Assembly: GCA_902583075.1 (NCBI GenBank)
Contig: CACHUN010000001.1
Coordinates: 124,001-188,000, forward strand
Length of the DNA: 64,000 bases
Reading direction: 5' to 3'
Source: an uncultured Pelagibacteraceae bacterium
Lineage (GTDB): Bacteria > Pseudomonadota > Alphaproteobacteria > Pelagibacterales > Pelagibacteraceae
Shown: positions 1 to 7,677 of the stretch, piece after piece
How the letters are laid out: every line of letters starts with the position of its first letter
Numbering within the stretch: position 1 is the first letter of the stretch
Translations under genes and position numbers: made by a program
The notes under the pieces: generated by a model
The model's input: the letters and a program-made list of their open reading frames with translations, nothing else
What the model was told of the DNA's origin: nothing
Database searches by the model: none

Positions 1-6
1 AAAAAA

Positions 7-39
7 AGTGCTGCTAGCTAATAGCTAGCAGCTTTTTTT
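7..39 (+). terminator. Rho-independent terminator-like hairpin directly before tctA
   Basis: A perfect 10-bp inverted repeat (positions 10-19 pairing with 23-32) has a 3-nt loop and is followed by seven T (33-39). Seven A at 1-7 extend the symmetry, so it could act on both strands. The T-run ends at the base before the tctA start codon at 40. It may end an upstream gene, possibly a TctC binding protein lying outside the window, or attenuate transcription into tctA. The fold is seen in the sequence; the role is inferred. Confidence 0.75.
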
Positions 40-2025
40 ATGGAACAATTATTAGCTGCACTTTTACAACTTTTTGAGCCTACTCATTTAGCATTTCTAT
101 TTGCAGGTACTTTACTTGGTTTAATTGTTGGTATTCTTCCAGGTATGGGTGGAACATCAGGTTTAGCCCTTGTTTTACCTTTCGTTTTTACAATGGAGCC
201 TTCACATGCTCTTGCAATGATGATTGGAGTTTTAGCTCCTACGACAACTTCTGATACTTTTCCTGCTGTGCTTATGGGAGTACCTGGTACAGCAGGATCT
301 CAAGCAACAGTAATGGATGGTTTTCCACTTTCCAAAAAAGGCATGGCTGCAAGAGCGTTAAGTGCTGCCTTTAGTGCTTCGTTGCTTGGAGGTATCTTTG
401 GAGCTTTTATATTATCTATATCTATTTATTACGCCATTCCAATAATAATGGCTTTTGGATTTGGAGAACAGTTCCTTTTAGTAGTTCTTGCTTTATTAAT
501 GGTTGGAGCTCTTACAGGTGACAATTTATTTAAAGGTATTGCTTCTTGTTTTTTAGGTTTAATTATTGGATCAATTGGAACAGCCCCAATTACAGGAGAT
601 CCAAGATACACATTTAATACATTATATCTTTTAGAAGGTGTTCCTCTTGTTGTTGTTGGACTTGGATTATTCGCAATTCCTGAAATTGTCGGACTTCTTG
701 ATGCTAAAGGTTCAATTGCAAAATCACTTAATACCAAAAAAGGATGGTTCACAGGTTTAAAAGATGTTGTAAAAAATTGGTTTTTAGTTTTACGATGTTC
801 TACTCTTGGTTGTCTTGTTGGAGCTTTACCAGGTTTAGGAGGAACAGTCGTTGATTGGATTGCATATAGTCACTTAAAACAAACAACAAAAGATACTTCT
901 CAATTTGGTAAAGGTGATATCCGAGGCGTTATAGCACCTGAGTCTGCTAATAATGCTAAAGAGGGTGGAGCATTAATTCCAACATTAATTTTTGGAATAC
1001 CTGGTTCTGGTAATAAGGTTTTATTACTTGGAGGTTTTGTTCTAATTGGAATTGAACCTGGTTTAGATATGGTAACTACAAACCTAGATCTTACCTATCT
1101 AATGATTTGGTCATTAGCTATTGCAAATATTTTAGGTGCTGGAATTTGTATGGGTTTTTCATCCCAAATTTCAAAATTCACTTTAGTTCCATATTACATA
1201 CTTGCACCTGTGATGGTTTGTTTAATATTTTTTGCAACATTTAACATTAATAGGGACTGGTATGATTTTATTGGACTATTATCATTTGGTATAATTGGTA
1301 TTACCTTTAAAAACTTTGGTTGGTCTAGACCGGCACTTTTAATTGGTTTCTTTTTATCAAGCAAAGTTGAACTTCTAAGCTATCAAACTCAAGCAGTATA
1401 TGGTTTAAGTTTTTTATCCCGTCCAGTTTCAATAATTCTTATAATTTTGTGTCTTGCTACTATCGTTCTTTTGACAAAACAAAAGTTTGATAGCAATTAT
1501 AGATCTGATCTTATTAAAGGTAAGCTTACTCAAATTTATTATATAGTTATATTACTCTGTCTACCTTTATCTATGATTTGGTTTACTAGTAGTTTAGATT
1601 ATCGTGCTAACTTGTTTCCAATAAGTCTAAGTGTAATAGCTTTATCACTCTTAGTTTTTATACTTTTTGTAAAAATTGCTGACTTAAAAAATTTACCATT
1701 TTTAAATAATACATTTATGAAATTTGCTCGATCAAATATTTTTGAAATAAGTGGTAACTTTAATAATCAACTTTTTTATTATTTTAGTTTTATTGGTTTC
1801 CTATTAATGAATTTTATATTTGGTTTTCCAATTGCAGCAGCAATTTTTATAAATATATTTATATTATTTCACAATAGAAAAGCTTATGTATCATCAATTT
1901 GTATTTCTGCTGTATTGATGGTAATACTCTGGTCGTTATCCTCCTTGCTAACTTTACAGTTTCCAAATGGTTTGATAGGATTATTAATTGACTTACCTTG
2001 GTGGCTAGGTGGGCAATTGAATTAA
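40..2025 (+). CDS. TctA permease with fused TctB-like C-terminal domain (tripartite tricarboxylate transporter)
   Basis: Inner-membrane permease of the tripartite tricarboxylate transporter family, which takes up organic anions delivered by a periplasmic TctC protein. TctA signatures are clear: PG-rich loops at residues 31-41 and 261-268, VPGTAGSQAT at 81-90, APESANNA at 299-306 and FGIPGSGN at 318-325. TctA proteins are normally about 500 residues. This one has 661, and residues about 496-650 add hydrophobic segments with FP (526-527) and a late FPNG (641-644), resembling the small subunit TctB. I read it as a TctA-TctB fusion. No TctC is visible. The ComA-like gene follows after 16 nt and is probably co-transcribed. 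The substrate cannot be told from sequence. Confidence 0.88.
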   Translation: MEQLLAALLQLFEPTHLAFLFAGTLLGLIVGILPGMGGTSGLALVLPFVFTMEPSHALAMMIGVLAPTTTSDTFPAVLMGVPGTAGSQATVMDGFPLSKKGMAARALSAAFSASLLGGIFGAFILSISIYYAIPIIMAFGFGEQFLLVVLALLMVGALTGDNLFKGIASCFLGLIIGSIGTAPITGDPRYTFNTLYLLEGVPLVVVGLGLFAIPEIVGLLDAKGSIAKSLNTKKGWFTGLKDVVKNWFLVLRCSTLGCLVGALPGLGGTVVDWIAYSHLKQTTKDTSQFGKGDIRGVIAPESANNAKEGGALIPTLIFGIPGSGNKVLLLGGFVLIGIEPGLDMVTTNLDLTYLMIWSLAIANILGAGICMGFSSQISKFTLVPYYILAPVMVCLIFFATFNINRDWYDFIGLLSFGIIGITFKNFGWSRPALLIGFFLSSKVELLSYQTQAVYGLSFLSRPVSIILIILCLATIVLLTKQKFDSNYRSDLIKGKLTQIYYIVILLCLPLSMIWFTSSLDYRANLFPISLSVIALSLLVFILFVKIADLKNLPFLNNTFMKFARSNIFEISGNFNNQLFYYFSFIGFLLMNFIFGFPIAAAIFINIFILFHNRKAYVSSICISAVLMVILWSLSSLLTLQFPNGLIGLLIDLPWWLGGQLN

Positions 2026-2041
2026 ATAAATAGAATTTATA

Positions 2042-2836
2042 ATGACTGATGTAACATTTCCTAATTTACCTTTTATAAAAAGAAAGGAAAAACCTCGTGA
2101 GACAGGCATAAATTATGTTAGGGCACCTGTGATGGTGGGAAATTGTATAGATGATTATTTAGAGGCATATGCAAACCTTGTTGATATCTTTAAGATCTCT
2201 GGAAAACAAGGTGCAATGATGAGCAAAAAGTCTCTTTTGAGATTTATCGAAACCTGCAAAAAGCATAATGTTCAAGTTGCATTAGGAAATCCAATTATGG
2301 ACGTTGCATTGTCTGGTGGGAAAGAAGTGGTAGATGATTATCTGGATACTGTTGTTAATTTTGGTATTGATATAATTGAAATTTCAAGAATAGCTCGTTC
2401 TTTAGATGATGATGAGATGTGTAGACTGATCGAAAATGCAACAATCAAAGGGATCAAAGTTATTAATGAGGTTGGTGTTACGTTTGCACATTCCAAGGTT
2501 ATCGATGAAGAAATTTTTGTAGAACGAATTAAAATGCAATCTAAAAGATTTATTGAGGCAGGTTCTTGGAAAATATTACTAGAATCAGAGGGTTTGACAG
2601 AAAACCTTGATAAGAAAGATTATAGATGGAATGTAATTGATAAAATCATTAGTCCTCTAGAATTGAATCAGTTTATGGTTGAGGCTGATGATCAGGATGT
2701 ATTATCAAAATACATAGAGATCTATGGTCCAGGCATAAATATGATGGTTGATCATAGTAGAGTTCTCAAAATGGAAGATGCTCGAATAGGGTATGGACCA
2801 TCTCAATCCCTATGGGGTAAAGTAGTAAAATATTAG
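2042..2836 (+). CDS. ComA/phosphosulfolactate synthase-like TIM-barrel protein, divergent
   Basis: 264 residues. The layout matches the ComA ((2R)-phospho-3-sulfolactate synthase) family: RETGI at 19-23, a VDIFKISG strand at 47-54, IIEIS at 111-115 and NEVG at 142-145, spaced as in the archaeal enzyme, which adds sulfite to phosphoenolpyruvate. As I remember the archaeal protein, positions expected to be active-site ones differ: the lysine after EVG is absent (EVGVT here), the GGTLFE-like turn is GNPIMD, and EISDG is EISRI. Fold family is likely; the same reaction is doubtful. Homologues of unknown function also occur in plants (HSA32). It sits 16 nt behind the tctAB fusion, so it may act on the transported anion. 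Confidence 0.7.
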   Translation: MTDVTFPNLPFIKRKEKPRETGINYVRAPVMVGNCIDDYLEAYANLVDIFKISGKQGAMMSKKSLLRFIETCKKHNVQVALGNPIMDVALSGGKEVVDDYLDTVVNFGIDIIEISRIARSLDDDEMCRLIENATIKGIKVINEVGVTFAHSKVIDEEIFVERIKMQSKRFIEAGSWKILLESEGLTENLDKKDYRWNVIDKIISPLELNQFMVEADDQDVLSKYIEIYGPGINMMVDHSRVLKMEDARIGYGPSQSLWGKVVKY

Positions 2837-2910
2837 ATTAAATTACAATAATTTTTTAATAAAGTTAGTCACCAATTATGCACCGATAATTCTTGAACAC
2901 GCAAAAGAAG

Positions 2911-2940
2911 TTGTGTTAAAACAAAAGACAGATATACAAT
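2911..2940 (+). promoter_or_regulatory. Candidate promoter for tRNA-Leu/nadK
   Basis: TTGTGT at 2911-2916 and TACAAT at 2935-2940 are 18 nt apart, with the -10 ending 13 nt before the tRNA. The -10 is 5/6 to consensus and the -35 is weaker. It would drive tRNA-Leu and, by read-through, nadK and the DmdA-like gene. Confidence 0.45.
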
Positions 2941-2953
2941 GCAAAATCTAGAT

Positions 2954-3039
2954 GCCCTCGTGGTGAAATTGGTAGACACAAAGGACTTAAAATCCTTGCC
3001 ATTTATGGAGTGCCAGTTCGAGTCTGGCCGAGGGCACCA
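2954..3039 (+). tRNA. tRNA-Leu (anticodon TAA), CCA encoded
   Basis: The acceptor stem GCCCTCG (2954-2960) pairs with CGAGGGC (3029-3035). The anticodon loop CTTAAAA carries TAA. A long variable arm typical of class II tRNAs and a GTTCGAGTC T arm are present, and CCA is encoded at 3037-3039. The nadK start codon lies only four nucleotides after the CCA. Confidence 0.96.
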
Positions 3040-3043
3040 CTAA

Positions 3044-3814
3044 ATGTTAAAACCTCATATTCTTTTTGATAATACTAATACATCAAAAAAAATTAAAAAT
3101 GTTCTAGATCATAAAATTAAAAATATATCTTTAGTTAAATGTAATCTAATCATTGTTATTGGTGGTGATGGTTTTATGCTTTCTGCTCTTAAAAAATATA
3201 ATAAGTACAAAAAACCATTCTATGGAATCAATGCTGGTAGTTACGGTTTTTTAATGAATAAATTTTCTTCAAAAAATACCATAAAAAATCTATCTAAGGC
3301 AAAGTCAGTTACAATTTCCCCTTTAGAAATGATTGTTAAAAATAAATATAACAAAATTAAGAAGTCTATTGCAATAAATGAAGTATCGATATTAAGACAA
3401 AGCAGGCAAACAGCCTCATTAGAAATTTCTAGTGGATCTCAGAAAATTATAAAAAAATTAGTTTCTGATGGAATATTAGTCTCTACACCAGCTGGAAGCA
3501 CTGCATATAATATGTCAGTTTATGGTCCTATATTAAACTTAGACTCTAAAAAATTATCAATTAGACCGATAAGTGCTTTTAGACCAAGAAGATGGAAAGG
3601 AAGGGTGGTAAGTGACAAATCAAAAATTGTAATCAAAAATCTTAACATACAAAAAAGACCAATTAGTGCGGTAGCAGATAACTACGAGGTAAGGAATGCA
3701 AAAACTATCTCAATTAAGATAAACAAAAAAATTAAATTTAATCTTCTTTACGACTCAAACAGAAGTCTTCAAAAAAAAATTAAAATAGAACAAATTAGAA
3801 AAGAAACTAACTAA
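3044..3814 (+). CDS. nadK: NAD kinase
   Basis: Phosphorylates NAD to NADP in the cytoplasm using ATP or polyphosphate. The family motifs are in order: GGDG at 40-43, GINAGSYGFL at 61-70, NEVS at 112-115, and the glycine-rich SDGILVSTPAGSTAY at 141-155. Its 256 residues suit a compact bacterial enzyme. The ATG is four nt after the tRNA-Leu CCA, so processing of the tRNA would leave a nearly leaderless message; there is no room for a Shine-Dalgarno outside the tRNA. The stop overlaps the next start by one base (TAATG), which implies coupled translation. Confidence 0.95.
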   Translation: MLKPHILFDNTNTSKKIKNVLDHKIKNISLVKCNLIIVIGGDGFMLSALKKYNKYKKPFYGINAGSYGFLMNKFSSKNTIKNLSKAKSVTISPLEMIVKNKYNKIKKSIAINEVSILRQSRQTASLEISSGSQKIIKKLVSDGILVSTPAGSTAYNMSVYGPILNLDSKKLSIRPISAFRPRRWKGRVVSDKSKIVIKNLNIQKRPISAVADNYEVRNAKTISIKINKKIKFNLLYDSNRSLQKKIKIEQIRKETN

Positions 3815-4962
3815 TGAGTAACAAAAATTTTGGGTTTGGAACTCAAATTAGAAAATCCCCATATTTTGATTCAACTGTAAAATGGGGAGCAACAGGTTTT
3901 TCTGTATATAATCATATGTATATACCTCGTGATTTCGGTGATCCAGAACAGAACTTTTGGAATTTAATAGAAACAGCTATACTTTGTGATGTTGCGGTTG
4001 AAAGACAAGTTGAGATCACTGGACCAGATGCATTTCAATTCATCCAATTACTTACCCCAAGAGATCTCTCAAAATTATCTGTGGGACAATGTAAATATGT
4101 TTTAATAACAAATTCAGATGGTGGGGTATTAAATGATCCAGTTCTCTTAAGATTAGGGAAAAATCACTTTTGGTTATCTTTAGGTGATAGTGATATTTTA
4201 TTATGGGCTCAAGGTGTAGCTGTTAACTCAGGACTAAATGTGAAAATAACAGAACCAGATGTTTCTCCATTGCAATTACAAGGCCCAAAGTCTGCTGAAA
4301 TTATGCTAAAATTATTTGGAGATCAGATAAAAGATCTAAAGTATTACTGGTTTAAAGAATTACTTTTAGACGGAATTCCTTTAGTGGTTTCAAGAACAGG
4401 TTGGTCGAGTGAATTTGGTTATGAACTATTTTTAAGAGATGAATCAAAAGGAAATCAGCTATATGAAAAAATTATGGCAACTGGAAAAGATTTTGGACTT
4501 AAGCCAGGTCACACATCTTCTATAAGAAGAATAGAAGGCGCGATGCTTTCATACCATGCTGATGCTGATATAAATACAAATCCATTTGAATTAGGTTTAG
4601 ATCGTTTAGTCAACTTAGATAGTGAAGTAAATTTTATAGGAAAGGAAGCGCTTAAGAAAATTAAAGCTAATGGATTAAAAAGATTGCAAGTTGGTTTAGA
4701 AATAAAGTGTGAAAAGCTGAGTGGACCAAATACAACATTCTGGACATTGAGAGCTGATAATAAAAATATTGGTAAAGTTACATCAGCTGTTTACTCTCCA
4801 CGATTAAAGAAGAATATAGCTCTTGCTATGGTGGATATTGATTATTCCAAAATTGGAAGCGAAATTGAAGTTTTAATTGATGAAAAAAATTTTAAATGTG
4901 AAGTTATAGAAAAACCATTCTTTGATCCAAAGAAACAAATTACCTCCAAATCATTAAAGTAA
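3814..4962 (+). CDS. DmdA/GcvT-family tetrahydrofolate-dependent methyl- or aminomethyltransferase
   Basis: 382 residues of the GcvT fold, closer in motif style to DMSP demethylase (DmdA) than to glycine-cleavage T-protein. It has SVYNHMYIPRDF at 30-41, CDVAVERQVEI at 58-68, LLTPRD at 79-84, GGVLNDPV at 103-110, EPDVSPLQLQGPKS at 147-160, and a GWSSEFGYELF stretch at 196-206. T-proteins usually have a DD pair where this has ND. Family members pass a methyl or methylene group from DMSP, glycine or methylated amines to tetrahydrofolate. Whether this is a true DmdA or a paralogue for another substrate cannot be settled by eye. It is coupled to nadK by TAATG and ends 3 nt before a converging tRNA gene. 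Confidence 0.78.
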   Translation: MSNKNFGFGTQIRKSPYFDSTVKWGATGFSVYNHMYIPRDFGDPEQNFWNLIETAILCDVAVERQVEITGPDAFQFIQLLTPRDLSKLSVGQCKYVLITNSDGGVLNDPVLLRLGKNHFWLSLGDSDILLWAQGVAVNSGLNVKITEPDVSPLQLQGPKSAEIMLKLFGDQIKDLKYYWFKELLLDGIPLVVSRTGWSSEFGYELFLRDESKGNQLYEKIMATGKDFGLKPGHTSSIRRIEGAMLSYHADADINTNPFELGLDRLVNLDSEVNFIGKEALKKIKANGLKRLQVGLEIKCEKLSGPNTTFWTLRADNKNIGKVTSAVYSPRLKKNIALAMVDIDYSKIGSEIEVLIDEKNFKCEVIEKPFFDPKKQITSKSLK

Positions 4963-4965
4963 AAA

Positions 4966-5041
4966 TGGTGCCCCCGCACGGATTCGAACCGCGGACCTAT
5001 TGATTACAAATCAATTGCTCTACCAACTGAGCTACAAGGGC
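4966..5041 (-). tRNA. tRNA-Thr (anticodon TGT), CCA encoded
   Basis: Read on the minus strand: acceptor GCCCTTG (5041-5035) pairs with CGGGGGC (4976-4970) with two G-T pairs. The D-arm is AGCTCAGTTGGTAGAGC, the anticodon is TGT in a TTTGTAA loop, the T arm is GGTTCGAATCC, and CCA is encoded (4968-4966). It lies 40 nt downstream of rlmB on the same strand and may be co-transcribed with it. Confidence 0.95.
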
Positions 5042-5081
5042 ATGAGCGTTTTTTAATATCATTTAATATATTATCAAGAAA

Positions 5082-5819
5082 TTATTTCTGTTGATTTATA
5101 TGATGAAAAACTATTGCAGCACTGTTTGATATATTTAAACTCTCGATATTTTTATTAATATTAATTTTTACTGAAAAATCTGTGTATTTTTTTGTATGAT
5201 GATTTAGGCCATGTCCCTCAGAACCAAATAGCAATACATTATTTCCTTGCCATTTAACATCTGTAAAGTTTTTATCACTATTTGATGTAAATCCATAAAC
5301 CCAAAAATTTTTATCCCTTAAATACTTTAATGTAGTATTTATATTTGATACTTGAAAAATATTTAAGTGTTCAACACATCCACTTGCAGATTTGTATAAT
5401 AATTTGCTTTCACTTGGAAAATGTCTTTCTTTAACGATTAGGCCATCTATATTAAATGATGCAGCACTTCTAATTAATGAACCTATATTTCTTGGATCTG
5501 AAACCTCATCTAAACAAACAAATGTTAAATTTTTTTTATCTTTTATGAACTCTTTTAATTCAGGATTTTCTAAATGTTCTATTTCTGCGACGTAACCTTG
5601 ATGCAAAATATCTTCACTCCTACAGTATTTATCTAGTTCTTTTTTTGTTTTAAAAAAAACTTTTATTTCTTTTAGTAAATTTTTATTAGGGTTTTGCTTA
5701 TGAATTTTTTTTTTACTTTCCTCTGTTAAGAAAATTTTTAAAACTCTCCTATTTTCATTTTTTAAAGCTTCGATGACTGCATGACGACCAGCTATAAAAA
5801 AAGAGGATTTTTGTGTCAT
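5082..5819 (-). CDS. rlmB: TrmH/SpoU-family 23S rRNA (guanosine-2'-O)-methyltransferase
   Basis: SPOUT-class methyltransferase, expected to methylate the ribose of G2251 in 23S rRNA with S-adenosylmethionine. Its 245 residues match the family length. An N-terminal substrate-binding region opens with AGRHAVIEAL (10-19). The three trefoil-knot motifs follow: SDPRNIGSLIRSA at 107-119, LLFGSEGHGL at 196-205 and ESLNISNSAAI at 226-236. The RlmB assignment over another TrmH paralogue rests on this N-terminal domain. It runs opposite to the tRNA-Tyr/tuf unit. Confidence 0.9.
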   Translation of the reverse strand: MTQKSSFFIAGRHAVIEALKNENRRVLKIFLTEESKKKIHKQNPNKNLLKEIKVFFKTKKELDKYCRSEDILHQGYVAEIEHLENPELKEFIKDKKNLTFVCLDEVSDPRNIGSLIRSAASFNIDGLIVKERHFPSESKLLYKSASGCVEHLNIFQVSNINTTLKYLRDKNFWVYGFTSNSDKNFTDVKWQGNNVLLFGSEGHGLNHHTKKYTDFSVKININKNIESLNISNSAAIVFHHINQQK

Positions 5820-5870
5820 ATTTTACGATTTTATTAGGGTTTTTATACTATTTTTCCTTAAATTCACGTA

Positions 5871-5898
5871 TTGCATTTGTACAATAAAAATATATAAA
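5871..5898 (+). promoter_or_regulatory. Candidate promoter of the tRNA-Tyr/tRNA-Gly/tuf unit
   Basis: TTGCAT at 5871-5876 and TATAAA at 5893-5898, spacer 16 nt. This is the best sigma-70-like pair in the gap between the diverging rlmB and tRNA-Tyr genes, and it would head the long expression block that follows. Confidence 0.55.
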
Positions 5899-5928
5899 AC
5901 GCATGTTGTTTAAAGCTTTATTGAACAT

Positions 5929-5950
5929 GGGGACGCTTCCCCTACTTTTT
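5929..5950 (+). other. Short hairpin with T-tract just before tRNA-Tyr
   Basis: GGGGA (5929-5933) pairs with TCCCC (5938-5942) around a 4-nt loop and is followed by TAC and five T (5946-5950). It ends one base before the tRNA. It could be a leader hairpin or weak terminator, or a feature aiding tRNA 5'-end processing. The structure is visible; the role is unknown. Confidence 0.4.
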
Positions 5951-5951
5951 G

Positions 5952-6037
<86 letters not shown>

Positions 6038-6079
6038 TTCATAGATCTTTATTTAACTTTGGAGTGCACACTTGGGTAT

Positions 6080-6153
6080 GCGGGTGTAGTTCAGTGGTAG
6101 AACACTAGCCTTCCAAGCTGGTTGCGTGAGTTCGATTCTCATCACCCGCTCCA
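6080..6153 (+). tRNA. tRNA-Gly (anticodon TCC), CCA encoded
   Basis: Acceptor GCGGGTG (6080-6086) pairs with CACCCGC (6143-6149). The D arm is TAGTTCAGTGGTAGAAC, the anticodon TCC sits in a CTTCCAA loop, the T arm is GAGTTCGATTCTC, and CCA is at 6151-6153. It lies 40 nt before tuf and is likely processed from the same transcript. Confidence 0.96.
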
Positions 6154-6193
6154 AAAAAATTATAATATAAATATAAAGTGAGGAAAAAAAGTA

Positions 6194-7384
6194 ATGTCGA
6201 AGGAAAAATTTGTAAGAAATAAACCGCATTGTAATATTGGTACAATCGGACACGTTGATCATGGTAAAACAACTTTAACCGCCGCAATAACAAAAGTATT
6301 AGCCGAAGGTGGCGGTGCAAACTTTGTTGCTTATGATCAGATTGATAAAGCACCTGAGGAAAAAGAAAGAGGTATAACTATTTCAACTGCTCACGTTGAG
6401 TACGAAACTGAAAAAAGACATTACGCTCACGTTGATTGCCCAGGCCACGCTGACTATGTAAAAAATATGATCACTGGTGCCGCTCAAATGGATGGTGCAA
6501 TTTTAGTTGTTAATGCAGCTGATGGACCAATGCCTCAGACAAGAGAGCACATACTCTTAGCACGTCAGGTTGGCGTACCAGCAATTGTTGTTTATTTAAA
6601 TAAAGTTGATCAAGTTGATGATAAGGAAATGATTGATTTGGTTGAAGAAGAGATTAAAGATTTATTAACATCATATAAATTTCCAGGTGACAAAACACCT
6701 ATTGTAAAAGGCTCAGCTTTAGCGGCAGTAGAAGGTAGAGATGATGAAATTGGTAAAAATTCAATTATGGATTTAATGAAAGCTGTTGATGAATTTATAC
6801 CACAACCTGATAGACCTAAAGATAAAGATTTTTTGATGCCAGTAGAGGATGTATTTTCAATATCTGGAAGAGGAACAGTGGTAACTGGCAGAGTAGAGTC
6901 CGGTATGATTAAAACTGGAGAAGAAATTGAAATCGTTGGAATAAGAGAAACGAAAAAATCTGTATGTACTGGTGTTGAAATGTTTAGAAAACTTCTAGAC
7001 TCAGGCGAAGCAGGAGACAATATTGGAGCTTTACTCAGAGGTGTAGAGAGAACAGATGTCGAAAGAGGCCAAGTATTATGCAAACCTGGATCGATTAAAC
7101 CTCATACTAAATTTGAAGCTCAAGCTTATGTATTGAAGAAGGAAGAAGGCGGAAGACATACACCATTTTTCACAAAATATAGACCTCAGTTCTATTTTAG
7201 AACAACAGACGTCACAGGTGAGGTAGAATTACCTTCTGGTACAGAAATGGTAATGCCTGGGGATGACGCTAAATTTACGGTAAAACTTATCACACCAATT
7301 GCAATGGATGAAAAACTTAACTTTGCAATAAGAGAAGGTGGTAGAACAGTAGGGGCTGGAGTAGTAACTAAAATTATAGAGTAA
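6194..7384 (+). CDS. tuf: Translation elongation factor Tu
   Basis: GTPase that delivers aminoacyl-tRNA to the ribosome. At 396 residues it is the standard length. The P-loop GHVDHGKT is at 19-26, DCPGHAD and NKVD motifs follow, then the two beta-barrel domains. The ATG at 6194 has a purine-rich GTGAGGAAAAAAA leader. It is flanked by tRNA-Gly and tRNA-Trp and belongs to the tufB-type arrangement upstream of secE-nusG. The str operon further on has no second copy, so this may be the only tuf in the genome. Confidence 0.99.
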   Translation: MSKEKFVRNKPHCNIGTIGHVDHGKTTLTAAITKVLAEGGGANFVAYDQIDKAPEEKERGITISTAHVEYETEKRHYAHVDCPGHADYVKNMITGAAQMDGAILVVNAADGPMPQTREHILLARQVGVPAIVVYLNKVDQVDDKEMIDLVEEEIKDLLTSYKFPGDKTPIVKGSALAAVEGRDDEIGKNSIMDLMKAVDEFIPQPDRPKDKDFLMPVEDVFSISGRGTVVTGRVESGMIKTGEEIEIVGIRETKKSVCTGVEMFRKLLDSGEAGDNIGALLRGVERTDVERGQVLCKPGSIKPHTKFEAQAYVLKKEEGGRHTPFFTKYRPQFYFRTTDVTGEVELPSGTEMVMPGDDAKFTVKLITPIAMDEKLNFAIREGGRTVGAGVVTKIIE

Positions 7385-7390
7385 CTCAAT

Positions 7391-7466
7391 AGGAGTGTAG
7401 CTCAATTGGTAGAGCGCCGGTCTCCAAAACCGGAGGTTGGGGGTTCGATTCCCTTCGCTCCTGCCA
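7391..7466 (+). tRNA. tRNA-Trp (anticodon CCA), CCA encoded
   Basis: Acceptor AGGAGTG (7391-7397) pairs with CGCTCCT (7456-7462) with one T-G pair. The D arm is TAGCTCAATTGGTAGAGC, the anticodon loop TCCAAA gives CCA, the T arm is GGGTTCGATTCCC, discriminator G and CCA at 7464-7466. It sits 6 nt after tuf and 19 nt before secE, the classic trnW-secE-nusG order. Confidence 0.96.
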
Positions 7467-7485
7467 GTTTAGTTAAGATGTATAT

Positions 7486-7677
7486 ATGAAAAATCCTTTA
7501 AAATTTTTTCAAGATGTAAAACAAGAGGCTTTTAAAGTGACTTGGCCAACAGCAAAAGAAACAGTTCAAGGTGCATTAATGGTTTTTGCAATGGCAGTTT
7601 TAGCATCATTATTTTTTTTACTCCTTGATCAAGTCTTAAAATTTTTTTTAGAAATAATTCTAAAGGTGAGCATCTAA
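7486..7677 (+). CDS. secE: Preprotein translocase subunit SecE
   Basis: Small inner-membrane subunit that clamps SecY in the SecYEG protein-export channel. Its 63 residues have a cytoplasmic amphipathic start (PLKFFQDVKQEAFKVTWPT, with the conserved EAxKVxWPT pattern) and one transmembrane helix from about residue 28 to 55. This is the usual single-helix form outside gammaproteobacteria. It lies between tRNA-Trp and nusG, and its stop overlaps the nusG start by one base. Confidence 0.95.
   Translation: MKNPLKFFQDVKQEAFKVTWPTAKETVQGALMVFAMAVLASLFFLLLDQVLKFFLEIILKVSI

Noticed and set aside
6053..6353. Two minus-strand ORFs, with ERVMRIELTQPAWKAS-like and GDENRTHATSLEG sequences
   Set aside because: Both are antisense readings across tRNA-Gly and the start of tuf, another common artefact.
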